64,000 bases of DNA from NCBI RefSeq assembly GCF_026262505.1, contig NC_067206.1, positions 6,910,879-6,974,878 on the forward strand. The letters run 5' to 3'. Position 1 is the stretch's first letter; every line of letters starts with the position of its first letter. Under the pieces are notes generated by a model. It did no database searches, was not told where the DNA came from, and saw nothing but the letters and a program-made list of their open reading frames with translations. Source of the stretch: Trichomonas vaginalis G3. Lineage: Eukaryota; Parabasalia; Trichomonadida; Trichomonadidae. This document shows, one piece after another, positions 32,746 to 41,920 of the stretch. The position numbers and the translations under genes were made by a program.

Positions 32746-33317
32746 GATCTTACTTAGTACTTTTAAAGTTAATTTCAGAAAAAATTTGACACAATGGTAT
32801 CCGGCACATACAAGTGGTGTACAACCAAAATATAAGTTGGTTTAAACATATATTGCTATATCTCATGATCTTACTTAGTACTTTTAAAGTTAATTTCAGA
32901 AAAAATTTGACACAATGGTATCCGGCACATACAAGTGGTGTACAACCAAAATATAAGTTGGTTTAAACATATATTGCTATATCTCATGATCTTACTTAGT
33001 ACTTTTAAAGTTAATTTCAGAAAAAATTTGACACAATGGTATCCGGCACATACAAGTGGTGTACAACCAAAATATAAGTTGGTTTAAACATATATTGCTA
33101 TATCTCATGATCTTACTTAGTACTTTTAAAGTTAATTTCAGAAAAAATTTGACACAATGGTATCCGGCACATACAAGTGGTGTACAACCAAAATATAAGT
33201 TGGTTTAAACATATATTGCTATATCTCATGATCTTACTTAGTACTTTTAAAGTTAATTTCAGAAAAAATTTGACACAATGGTATCCGGCACATACAAGTG
33301 GTGTACAACCAAAATTT
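32746..33317 (+). repeat. 121-bp tandem repeat inside the MULE
   Basis: Units start at 32746, 32867, 32988, 33109 and 33230 with GATCTTACTTAGTAC, giving about 4.7 near-identical copies. They lie upstream of the transposase and end about 160 bp before its ATG. Confidence 0.95.
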
Positions 33318-33475
33318 CATATCCCTAGTTTTACATTTATGTTTAGTTTTATTCCACCTAATTTTCAAAGATCATAATTGAATTAGATGGCCAAGCTATT
33401 CAAAACACGACCAAGCTTATCAAAATAAGACCAATATATTCAAAATTCTTTATTTTTTCAAATCATTTCATTTTA

Positions 33476-34921
33476 ATGCAGATCCAAGATCACGAACTCA
33501 CATATATCGAGTTGCTTAAGTATGGAGTGCAACAAGAAATCCAAGCAGGTTGTAGTTATTCATATAAAACTAGGAAAGAAAGAAATCAAATCCAATTTAA
33601 TTGTAAGTGGCCGAATTGTCCATGTCGCTTCCTTGTTGATACACTTCCCGATGACAAGTACCACATACGAAAATGTATTAACACCCACAATCATTCTGCC
33701 CCTTTTCCAAACAAATCACAACAAATTACATCATATTTTTATAGATCTTATTTAACAAGATATTTTGAATCAAATCAAGACCGTGTTTACGCACAATTAA
33801 GGTGTTTCAAAGATCTTAATATCCCATTTGATAGTGGGATCATTCCGGAAATGTTTCAACAATCTACAGATGCTTTAAAAAACTTTTCTAAACGCCTTCA
33901 TGCAATCAATACCCGTTTCTCAGCGGATGATGTTACATCTCTTGCAATTTTTGTCGACATGGTTAAGAGTCATTCTCCAGATGATCTCATCGAGTTTATT
34001 CACGAGCCAGATCGTATGATTTTCTATTACGCCCCATTCGAAGCAAATGCTTTTTCACATCAAATACAAACTTATCACATTGATTCCACTTATAAGCTCT
34101 TGCGCTCTCGCATACCATTTTATGCCGTCACTGGCAAATTCGCGGAATCAATTGTTTTTCCGTTTTTGTATTTTTTCGTTTGGCCCGACACAAGTGAAAA
34201 TATACAAGTTTGTCTCACAGCATATTTTGGCTCCATCAATCGCGAACCATTCTTATTTTTCAATGGACTGCGCACCTCAAATCACAAATGCTGTTGAAAC
34301 AGCCATCCCCTTATGCCAGATCATTTGGTGTGGTGTTCATGTGTTGCGCGCTGTCATGAGAAAGACTGAAAAGTTTCAAGATCGTTCCAACTTCGAAACT
34401 TTCTATAACTTAATGAAGTTATTGGTCTTTGGTTCTGAAGAGGAAGAAATTGATCTGATGAAGTTTACAACAATTTAGAAGAAATTTTAAAATGAGGAAC
34501 CTGCTGCCCGTGAATACTTTGACCGACAGTGGCGCCATCATCTTGACAGGTGGATGCTTCGCTATAGAAATGAAGGAGATGGAAACAAACAACATCTCAG
34601 AATCACATTTCAAGGTTTTGAAGCACCAGTACTTCCAGAAAGGCGAAATCTTCGACTCGATGAACTTGTCATCGAGTTATATTCCAGTGTTGTTCCTTCA
34701 TTCCTGATTAAGTTGCAAATTAAAGGTCTGGATTCAGAGAGAAGTGTTAAAGTTATCAAAAAAAGTCACAAGAGATTTCGAAGAAAATGACACAATTTAA
34801 AAAAGTCGAATGCATCAGTATGCTTGAAGCTGTTCAGAAAGGTCTGAAAAATGATACACTTGATCCCAACATTGTTTACTCAACATTAAAAATATTATTG
34901 CAAAGAAAACATTTGATTTAA
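33476..34921 (+). pseudogene. MULE transposase, frameshifted
   Basis: The ATG at 33476 starts MQIQDHEL. The N-terminal region has a FLYWCH/FAR1-like zinc-binding pattern (C-x4-C...H-N-H, near 33605-33690). The catalytic core shows HIDSTYK (first Asp, near 34080) and MDCAPQI (second Asp, near 34265), then a Trp-Cys...His-x-Leu-Arg segment (34325-34350). The frame changes near 34260, after 34478 and near 34790. Sequence related to the C-terminus continues to 34921. It is no longer able to make a full protein as assembled. Confidence 0.75.
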
Positions 34922-35149
34922 TAAACATTTAATTTATTATAATTAATTTTTTATTACAGTATAGTAAAAAATGCTATAAATAAATTATTATATTTTATTA
35001 AAATGTGACTTTTAATAGTAAGTGAATAAAATAAATCAGGAATTGGGAAAGAAATAAGGTTAATTAAAAATAATGAAAATTACAAGTTTAAGGTTAATGA
35101 AAAGGTGACAATGGGCGAGTTTGTCCCCCACTCCTGTTATTTCCGAAAT

Positions 35150-35331
35150 AAAAAAAAAGGTAGTGGGGCTTCCAGGCACTTCGTGCCCTCTAGCCCCGAA
35201 GATGTTTAGTATAAATGAAGTTTTTATTCGGAAAATTGTTAGTCTTCTGGTGTGAATTCGGAGGACTCTTCTTCTTCCTCCATTGCTTCTGGGAAGAAGC
35301 CTTCTTCTGGGTCGAAAACATTATATAATGT
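35150..35331 (+). repeat. Left terminal inverted repeat of element B
   Basis: This matches 56027-56244 inverted, with one deletion of about 30 bp (near 35271). It includes the last about 50 codons of the right-end gene as a non-functional remnant, so the inverted repeat has grown or been copied into a coding region. Confidence 0.9.
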
Positions 35332-35419
35332 TTCACTTTTCACAAATTATATATGTTTTTCATGCTTTGTCACTTTTCTGTCACTTTTCGGGTAAAAACA
35401 TTTTTATTATTATATATAA

Positions 35420-36239
35420 ATGAATTTTACAAAACCTCCGTTACCGTTCTTTGGAAATAAGAGTAAATGTAAAGATATTATATTGAGAGAACTTAAGAAA
35501 CTACCGAATGGTCTAACATTTGTAGATTTGTTCGGTGGAAGTTTCTATATATCCCATTTATGTCATACAATATTCCCAGACTCAAAGATTATATGCAATG
35601 ACTTCGACAACTATATGGACCGTCTCAAACATATTCCAGACACAAACAATATATTGAAAGAGTTAAAAGAAAAGATACCTATAGGTAAGATGGAACGTAT
35701 ACCATTAGATAAGAAAAATATTGTGAGAGAGGTTTTGAAAAAAGCAGAATATATAGACTGGGATAGTATATCTGCTAGACTATTATATAGTGGTTCTATA
35801 AGAGTTCATGACATTGAAACACTTATGTCAAAAGTTTTATATCTTAACTATACAAATGTTTTCAAACAAACATAGAAAAATATATTGAGGGTATAGAGTT
35901 TGTGAGATGTCATTGGACAGAGTTGTATGAAAAATATAAAGACAAGGAAAATGTTTTCTTTATAGTGGACCCGCCGTTCTATAACACATGGGATTTTCAA
36001 TACCAAGTAGACTGGACTTTGAGAGACTCTTTAGAAACTTTAGACGTTATACATAACCATCCATGCTTTTACTTTACATCCGATAAAAAGTGGTTTGGAA
36101 ACCGTTATGAGATGGTTAGAGGACATACATGACTATGAGTTTATATATGACAAGATAGAATATGAGAGAGGTCCTATAAACCGGAGAAAAGTGTCATAAC
36201 AAAGAAATTTTATTAGTAAGTAAATGTGGTTTGAAATAG
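35420..36239 (+). pseudogene. D12-class adenine-N6 DNA methyltransferase, frameshifted
   Basis: The ATG at 35420 starts MNFTKPPLPFFGNKSK. The FFGNK stretch and FVDLFGG (SAM-binding motif I, near residue 35) are the N-terminal hallmarks. After a frame change near 35866 come FFIVDPPFYNT (catalytic motif IV, DPPF, near 35960) and FTSDKKWF. The C-terminal part is broken again near 36120 and 36195, so the end is uncertain. Dam-like enzymes methylate adenine; T. vaginalis is known to carry 6mA and Maverick-borne methyltransferases. It is the first gene inside the left end. Confidence 0.75.
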
Positions 36240-36355
36240 GACTACTTGTTTTAGGTTTTTTCCATTGTGTCATTTATTTCTTTGACGTGGCAGAAAGATA
36301 TAGAGAATATGAAGATGAACCAATGCCTGCAAATGTTCAGTATATGTACTCGTAA
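36224..36355 (+). CDS. Single-pass membrane microprotein (43 aa)
   Basis: The ATG at 36224 follows TTAGTAAGTAA. The N-terminal hydrophobic helix IGLLVLGFFHCVIYFF is followed by an acidic Tyr-rich tail ending MYS. The upstream TTTTATTAGTAAGTAA resembles the leader of neighbouring genes, which supports a real start. It overlaps the probable methyltransferase end. Confidence 0.55.
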   Translation: MWFEIGLLVLGFFHCVIYFFDVAERYREYEDEPMPANVQYMYS

Positions 36356-36378
36356 GAGATATTTTTATCTAATATTAA

Positions 36379-36741
36379 ATGGACGCACAGAACTTAGCGA
36401 ATGCACAGCAACCTGGACAACCAAACCCAGAGAATATTCCAAATGAAGTTAGAATACAAACTGCAATGGCAAACTATGGTCAAGTGCCAACAGATGTACA
36501 AATGCAAACTGCCATGTCAAATGACGCTGCGTTAGGTTTGCCACCATGGTATGCAAATATGAGATGGAAAGAGTTTTATACAAACCCTGAAGTGGGATAT
36601 AAACAACTTTATGCAGATGACGCGAACACAGGAGTTGACCCAGAATATGTTTTCTACCAGAGGAGAAACAGAATGTATGAGCTCCAGTTAAAGAATGCTA
36701 TGGAACTCAACAGGAAACGTAAGAGACTAGGCGGACATTAG
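36379..36741 (+). CDS. Gln/Asn-rich Maverick protein (120 aa)
   Basis: The ATG at 36379 starts MDAQNLANAQQ. Two imperfect repeats, VRIQTAMANYGQVP and VQMQTAMSNDAALG, precede a Trp/Tyr-rich middle and a basic tail (NRKRKRLGGH). It is 18 bp upstream of the amphipathic peptide gene. The tail could be a nuclear or nucleic-acid-binding signal (inference). The function is unknown. Confidence 0.65.
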   Translation: MDAQNLANAQQPGQPNPENIPNEVRIQTAMANYGQVPTDVQMQTAMSNDAALGLPPWYANMRWKEFYTNPEVGYKQLYADDANTGVDPEYVFYQRRNRMYELQLKNAMELNRKRKRLGGH

Positions 36742-36759
36742 ATTTTTACATATAGTAAA

Positions 36760-37002
36760 ATGGGTTTCTTCAGTAAGATAGGAAACTTCTTTCGAAATGT
36801 TGGAAGAGGTATATGGAATGGAATAAAAACCGTAGGAAGAGGAATTTGGAACGGTGTCAAAAATATTGGTAAAAGGGTAGGTCAGTTCGTTGGTATTATA
36901 CCTAAAGACCCTGAACCAGAAGAACAAGCTCCTGTTATACAACAGCCTGAACCTGCACCACAGTCTAGTTGGCAACCAAATCCAACACCTCAACCGTATT
37001 AA
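36760..37002 (+). CDS. Cationic amphipathic, membrane-active-looking protein (80 aa)
   Basis: The ATG at 36760 starts MGFFSKIGNFF. Residues 1-45 form an 11-residue repeat (VGRGIWNGIKT / VGRGIWNGVKN / IGKRVGQFVG) that would fold as an amphipathic helix with Lys/Arg on one face and Ile, Trp and Phe on the other. The second half is Pro/Gln/Glu-rich and disordered. This layout resembles lytic capsid peptides and antimicrobial peptides. I infer a role in membrane penetration by the particle. Confidence 0.7.
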   Translation: MGFFSKIGNFFRNVGRGIWNGIKTVGRGIWNGVKNIGKRVGQFVGIIPKDPEPEEQAPVIQQPEPAPQSSWQPNPTPQPY

Positions 37003-37006
37003 AAAA

Positions 37007-37856
37007 TTATATTTTTACCGTTCGATAGTAGTTGTATATGAAACTAAGTTCTAAGTAAAACGCATGGTATAATGGAATTATTCTTTTTCTTCCATCTGTA
37101 GTAAACCATACTTGAAAGTCTGAAATACTTCCACTTGGTGGTTCGTATAACTTTGTAGGTTTTTCGTAAAAGTCATTTGCCAAGCATAAGAAAGAGTTTT
37201 GGGCGCCAGAAAATGAAGCATGAACAATAATAGCAGCTGGGTCGAAACATCTTTAAATAAATATGGTTCATCTCTTGCATATCGACTGTAAATATTTGCT
37301 AAAGGAAGTTCGACTTTCTGATTTAACATTCTTTGCAAATAATACCATGACATTGCAGTGAATTCTGTATATATTTGTTTCGTCTTTATTTGGATTGTTT
37401 TCGTAGATTTGAAATGACACTTGTGAATTTTGTTTGTCATATACAATTCTCACATAAAGTGTGCTCTCGGTATTTGCATATTCATCAGCATATTTTGCAT
37501 AACATGAATTTATTTTATCTTCTATATTTTTTAACGCAGTCTGTAGAGAAGATGAAAGGTCAACTTGTATTAGCTCAATTTCTTCCCACATTTTTCGTTT
37601 CCCTTCAGATATATAATCTATATGAAACCTTACAATAAATGGAAAACTTTTATCTTCTACAGACACAAACTTCATTCTACGAAAGCCAATAGCTTTTGTG
37701 ACAGATGGGTCTCTTAGCCATCTTAATGGGTAGTCAAAACGATAGCCTTCATGCTTTACGGTCTCTGTCTCAAACTTTTGACCGACATTAGTAAAAAGTT
37801 CATCTAATGGTTTAGTTGTAGCAACTCTTGAATTTTTCTTTTTCTATTGGAAGCAT
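37007..37856 (-). pseudogene. Conserved Maverick protein (about 280 aa), frameshifted
   Basis: The ATG at 37856 is in a different frame from the body, which is open over 37268-37800 or so; a second break lies near 37270-37330. Conserved blocks are FDYPLRW...KAIGFRR near the N-terminus and SFLCLANDFYEKP...DGRK...LELSFIY near the C-terminus. These match the intact 293-residue gene at 58906-59787. Its end is 4 bp from the convergent gene at 36760-37002. It starts 18 bp from the divergent tail-fibre gene, suggesting linked virion functions. Confidence 0.7.
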
Positions 37857-37874
37857 ATTTTATCTAGAATAAAA

Positions 37875-39740
37875 ATGTCGAAAGATATTGCTTCATGAAG
37901 AAATACAACACAACCGACAACTCATTATGCAAGCTCTAAATAAGAACACAACAAACTTTTCAAACTATTCTAAGATATCTGAGTCATTGAAAGAAGGAAA
38001 CTTAAAACTGACATTAAACCCAATGACAGATGAGTTTCTGTTTCAAGACAATAAGAACCATACTGTCTGTATAAATCCACAAAAGAACTTTAAACGAGAA
38101 ACCTATAAATGAACTTCTTTTGAAAGCAGATGTTGACAACAAAGCTGACAAAGAATATGTAGACGATGCAATAGCAAAAGAAGAAGAAAGAGCTAACAAT
38201 GCTTATGCAACAAAAGAACATACTCATCCTGAACTAGCAGACAAAACATATGTTGACAATAAAATGTCAAGTGAAGTGACGAGAGCTGAAAACGAATATT
38301 CTAAAAAGACTCATACACATTCTATATCTGAAATAACAGACTTACAAGAAACCTTAAACAGTAAAAGTGCCGTTGGACATACACATACCATTGCAAATAT
38401 TACAAACTTACAAGAAACCTTAAACAGGAAAAAGTGCCGTTGGACATACACATACCATTGCAAATATTACAAACTTACAAGAAACCTTAAACAGGAAAAG
38501 TGCCGTTGGACATACACATTCTATATCTGAAATAACAGACTTACAAGAAACCTTAAACAGTAAAAGTGCCGTTGGACATACACATACCATTGCAAATATT
38601 ACAAACTTACAAGAAACCTTAAACAGTAAAAGTGCCGTTGGACATACACATACATCTTCTGAAATAACAGACTTAAACGTTAGCCTTGAAAAGAAAGCAG
38701 ATAAAACATATGTCAATGAAATATACCAAAGTTTGATAGGAACAACAAAAAATATTGAAACTATTGTTGGGGATGTTTCTATCTATGAAGAAAACAAATA
38801 TTTTAGATGGGAGTTTGTACACTCCTTAAGAAATGGTATACGGTATAAACTCATTCCGAAAAATAACAATGAAATGTATGTAAGCTATATAAAGAATGAT
38901 GGTACACAAGTTAAAGTTCCATTAGACAACAACTGCTACTTAAACTTATATGGAGACGAACAAAAGAAATATTTCCGAGTTTATGAAATGGCAGATATGA
39001 CATTGCCTGACCCAGCTCCAGCACCATATTATTATGACTATGTAGATGACGAAGGAACACTACATGCAGATGAACAAAAGCAAACATTATATTTAGATTA
39101 TTATAGATATAAAAGATATAATGCAATAGAAAAAACGAGAATAGTATACTATTATATAGATGACAGAAATAAATATTATAGTCAAGATTTTACCTACCCT
39201 GAAAACATAAGATTATATTATAAAAAATATTCTTACACAAACCAGAAGAAACCTGAAATAGTTGCACTATATTTTAAGTTCAAAAGAGACAATCCTATAA
39301 TGTCTCATATGTTTGATTTAATGAACCCAGTAGGTTCTATTTATACATCTATGGAAGCAAGAGGTCCTCAAGTAATGTTTGGTGTTGGTGCATGGGAACA
39401 AATAGTCGACAGGTTTTTGTATTGTGCAAACTCTTCAAAGGAAACAGGTGGTTCGAAGAAAATTAAAGAAGCAAACCTTCCACCGCACACTCATACAGGA
39501 ACTACAAACTTTTCTGGCGACCATAGCCACTCATTAAGAGACCACCCATTATACAACTCAGAATATTATGCTGGCAATGACGTTTTATCTCCAGATTATA
39601 ACCATTCAGCAAAAAAGACTTTTCGACCAACTGAACCAGGAGGAAATCATGTCCATACTTTCACAACAAATCCAACAGGCTTGGGTAAAGAATACATGCC
39701 ACCTTACATGACAGTTTACGCATGGTATAGAATTGCTTAG
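37875..39740 (+). pseudogene. Tail-fibre-like protein with 22-residue HTHT repeats, frameshifted
   Basis: The ATG at 37875 follows TAGAATAAAA. Frame changes fall near 37885, 38095 and in the repeats. The N-terminal part is followed by coiled-coil KADKEYVDD segments, then five 22-residue repeats with VGHTHT and ITNLQETLN. A beta-rich middle (38733 onward) is followed by a C-terminal domain with NPVGSIYTS, a Gly/Trp stretch, GG...HTHTG...HSH...H-V-HT and MPPYMTVYAWYR. That C-terminal pattern is characteristic of phage tail-fibre/collar (gp10/gp12-like) receptor-binding tips. It is a likely attachment protein. Confidence 0.75.
38310..38690 (+). repeat. 66-bp coding tandem repeats in the fibre gene
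   Basis: CGTTGGACATACACAT recurs at 38371, 38438, 38504, 38570 and 38636. Spacing is 66 bp except for one 67-bp step. The extra base lies in AACAGGAAAAAGTG and shifts the frame. The units encode VGHTHT plus ITNLQETLN or ITDLQETLN. Confidence 0.9.
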
Positions 39741-40696
39741 TCGTCATTTTCAACTTCTTTAGCATATTCGTCAGGAGTTGTCTTATATTTGTTAGGAACT
39801 GTCTTTGAAAGTATACCACCTTGAACTTTGACAAGTTTGAAACGAGGTCTGACAATAGTAGTTTTATCTTCTGCTTGCAGTCTGTACATTTTGCCATGTT
39901 TGCCTAAAACTTCATAATATTCTCTTGTATACTTTCTTCTATTTTTACGAACACGAATGTGAGTACCTGTCGGGTTCCCATTGTTGTCATAGTCAATAGT
40001 ATTTTCATATGGGTCGCGTTTAGGTATTTCTATTTTTACTTTGTCACCTTTCTGAAGTTTGAAGCCCGGCATTCTTTCTTGTTTGTCTCTTTTGACTAAA
40101 TTATTAAATATATAGTCTTTCTCTAAGTCAGGGTTGTTTTTCATTTCTTCGGGGGAGTGGTTTCCCAAACCTTTTTGTTTACGGCTATTGTAAATATTTA
40201 AAACTTGTCTCATCTTTGCCATGGAGAAGTGTCTATATTTGTCGTCATATGACATTTCATTTGCTTCACCACCTTGTGGTTGGTTTAAGTCTCTTAACAT
40301 TTTTATACAACCGTCAATGACACCAAGAGCAGAATGGTTTTGGTCGACAATGAAATATTGGTTTACATTTTTTGAACGCAGATAGTTTTTTACATCATCT
40401 GATTTGAAAGAACTTTCACAGTCAGATGTCAGTTTTGTTGGATGGTATTTGTCAACGAATATTGTCAAAGCAGTTTTCACATCTAAAATATTTTTGGACC
40501 ATAATGGTATGGCTTCACAGTATCTTGTGTTTTGACCGACAAATATTAGCCAGTATGGTGGTCCATCTTCTCTATACCTCGGAATGTTTTCCAAGATATC
40601 CATAAACCAAGCATTTGGTGTTGAACTAAAGATTTTTATCATGAGTGCTTTTTTTGTTGCCTTAGAAACATAGGGGTCCTTGTTTGGATTCGTCAT
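39737..40696 (-). CDS. Retrovirus-like (Maverick) integrase
   Basis: This 319-residue frame starts MTNPNKDPYV. In the catalytic core the first Asp is in WFMDIL (residue about 34), the second in LTSDCESSF, and the third acidic position in HSALGVIDGCIKMLRDL. The third position is Asp where most retroviral integrases have Glu. The C-terminal LQKGDKVKIEI...REYYEVLG...YRLQ block is the SH3-like domain typical of Maverick integrases. No N-terminal HHCC zinc module is visible. It should cut and join element ends, giving the 5-bp GAAAT duplication. It overlaps the fibre gene end by 4 bp. Confidence 0.85.
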   Translation of the reverse strand: MTNPNKDPYVSKATKKALMIKIFSSTPNAWFMDILENIPRYREDGPPYWLIFVGQNTRYCEAIPLWSKNILDVKTALTIFVDKYHPTKLTSDCESSFKSDDVKNYLRSKNVNQYFIVDQNHSALGVIDGCIKMLRDLNQPQGGEANEMSYDDKYRHFSMAKMRQVLNIYNSRKQKGLGNHSPEEMKNNPDLEKDYIFNNLVKRDKQERMPGFKLQKGDKVKIEIPKRDPYENTIDYDNNGNPTGTHIRVRKNRRKYTREYYEVLGKHGKMYRLQAEDKTTIVRPRFKLVKVQGGILSKTVPNKYKTTPDEYAKEVENDD

Positions 40697-40713
40697 TTTT
40701 TAACCCATAAGAA

Positions 40714-41115
40714 ATGGGTTTATTTGGCGCATTAGCAGGAGTTGCATCCAGATTTTTGCCCGCAGTGGGAACAATAGCCAGAGGTGTATTTGGAGTTGGA
40801 AGGAAGATTTTGAGTACATTAGGTATACTTAAAGAGAAAGCACAACCTATTATACAAACTGTACAGAAAGGTTGGGATGTAGCACGAGATGCAACAAATC
40901 TTATTCCAAATCCTGAAACAAGAGGAAAAGTTCAAGGATGGATGGACAATGTAGGAAGACAAGCAGGAAACTATTATAACAAAGCAAATGACTACTATAA
41001 CCAAGCAGGACACTATATGGACCAAGGTGAAAGATTCTTTAACAGAGGATATAACCATGCACAACAATGGGTAAACAATAACCAACCTCAACCGCCTCAA
41101 ACGTGGGGAATGTAA
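40714..41115 (+). CDS. Amphipathic Gly/Ala-rich virion-like protein (133 aa)
   Basis: The ATG at 40714 starts MGLFGALAGVASRFL. The first 45 residues are Gly/Ala/Ile/Leu-rich with spaced Arg/Lys and would form a membrane-active helix. A Tyr/Asn/Gln-rich helical tail (KANDYYNQAGHYMDQ) and a Pro-rich end follow. The plan matches 36760-37002 and 58153-58680. It resembles small penetration or core proteins of adenovirus-like capsids only in general character. It is divergent from the integrase (17 bp). Confidence 0.65.
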   Translation: MGLFGALAGVASRFLPAVGTIARGVFGVGRKILSTLGILKEKAQPIIQTVQKGWDVARDATNLIPNPETRGKVQGWMDNVGRQAGNYYNKANDYYNQAGHYMDQGERFFNRGYNHAQQWVNNNQPQPPQTWGM

Positions 41116-41134
41116 AGTTTTTTACTGAGATGAA

Positions 41135-41287
41135 ATGAACAATACAGCATTGAGACAAATGGGTTCAAGATGGATTTGTCGACTTCCAGCAGTTACACAA
41201 CGTGTTTGTCAAGTTCTTCCTATACCTCAGGAAGTTTTAGACCGACTTAAAAAACCTAAACAACCAGTTGAAAACAAACCAAACTAA
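41135..41287 (+). CDS. Small basic Maverick protein (50 aa)
   Basis: The ATG at 41135 starts MNNTALRQMG. It has a Leu/Val/Pro core with two Cys and a Lys/Pro-rich tail. It shares the exact 5' leader TTTTTTACTGAGATGAA with the next gene at 41307, which supports its reality. The function is unknown. Confidence 0.55.
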   Translation: MNNTALRQMGSRWICRLPAVTQRVCQVLPIPQEVLDRLKKPKQPVENKPN

Positions 41288-41306
41288 AATTTTTTACTGA
41301 GATGAA

Positions 41307-41891
41307 ATGACCGAAGAAGTTGAAACGGTAGATTTGACACCACAAACAAAAAGTTCAGAACCATTGTCAAAACCTGTCAAAGAACTTACAGATGAAGAGA
41401 AAAATTCAATAATAGAAAGTGCCAGGTCTGGAAATACAAACCCTAACTACAAAGTCACTTTTCATAAAAATGGAACGGCAAGTATCTCAAAAAAGAAACA
41501 GACTCTCACAAATAAAATATTGAAGTCTGAAGGAGCTTTCGAGACAACAGATGGAAAAGTTTACTTCACTGACCAACAGTTCATTATAGAACATCTCATT
41601 GACTTAGAGTCGAAATATTCTAAACTTTACAACAAACACAAAAAGTTGAAAGGAAAACAAAAACAAATGGCATATGATATTTATGAAGATGTTGACGACA
41701 CAACTGTTCCTGCAAGTGAAGTAAAGTCAGAGGAACCGAAAAGTGACGAAAAACCGATAGAAGAAGAAAAACCAAAAACTGAAGATAAACCAAAACCAAA
41801 GTTTAGTTTGGAAACTAAACCAAGTCAACCTTCATTAGCTGGTATGGGTTGGCGTCAAAGACTTATGGCAGCAGGCGGTTATGTTAAGTAA
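41307..41891 (+). CDS. Charged Maverick protein (194 aa)
   Basis: The ATG at 41307 starts MTEEVETVDL. A central helical and strand region (residues about 45-120, including KVTFHKNGTASISKKKQ) is followed by a Lys/Glu/Pro-rich disordered stretch and a conserved-looking end (GMGWRQRLMAAGGYVK). It lies 30 bp upstream of PolB on the same strand. A terminal-protein or PolB-accessory role is possible from position only. Confidence 0.6.
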   Translation: MTEEVETVDLTPQTKSSEPLSKPVKELTDEEKNSIIESARSGNTNPNYKVTFHKNGTASISKKKQTLTNKILKSEGAFETTDGKVYFTDQQFIIEHLIDLESKYSKLYNKHKKLKGKQKQMAYDIYEDVDDTTVPASEVKSEEPKSDEKPIEEEKPKTEDKPKPKFSLETKPSQPSLAGMGWRQRLMAAGGYVK

Positions 41892-41920
41892 AGAAAAAAA
41901 TTTTTTTTCTTTTTATAAAA

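Larger units (their letters stand above)
32600..35131 (+). mobile_element. Mutator-like element (MULE)
   Basis: Imperfect terminal inverted repeats of about 45 bp are present (32600-32644 and 35087-35131), sharing GGGACA-ACT-GCCCATTGTCAC. The element is flanked by the direct repeat TCCTGTTATTTC at 32588-32599 and 35132-35143, a plausible target duplication (9-12 bp, as MULEs make). It contains a 121-bp tandem repeat and a decayed transposase gene. It inserted just outside the left end of element B. Confidence 0.8.

Noticed and set aside
32746-33317. CRISPR-like array
   Set aside because: The repeats are 121-bp head-to-tail units without unique spacers, inside a eukaryotic MULE.
33476-34297. 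Host FLYWCH-type transcription factor
   Set aside because: The MULE catalytic core follows in the next frame, and inverted termini with flanking duplication surround it.
38420-38716. Minus-strand Cys/Val-rich repeated frame
   Set aside because: It is antisense to the 66-bp fibre repeats and has no independent support.
35150-40696. Integrated bacteriophage or bacterial contamination, suggested by the fibre and methyltransferase genes
   Set aside because: Maverick integrase, PolB, termini and target duplication enclose these genes, and codon and base use match the neighbours.
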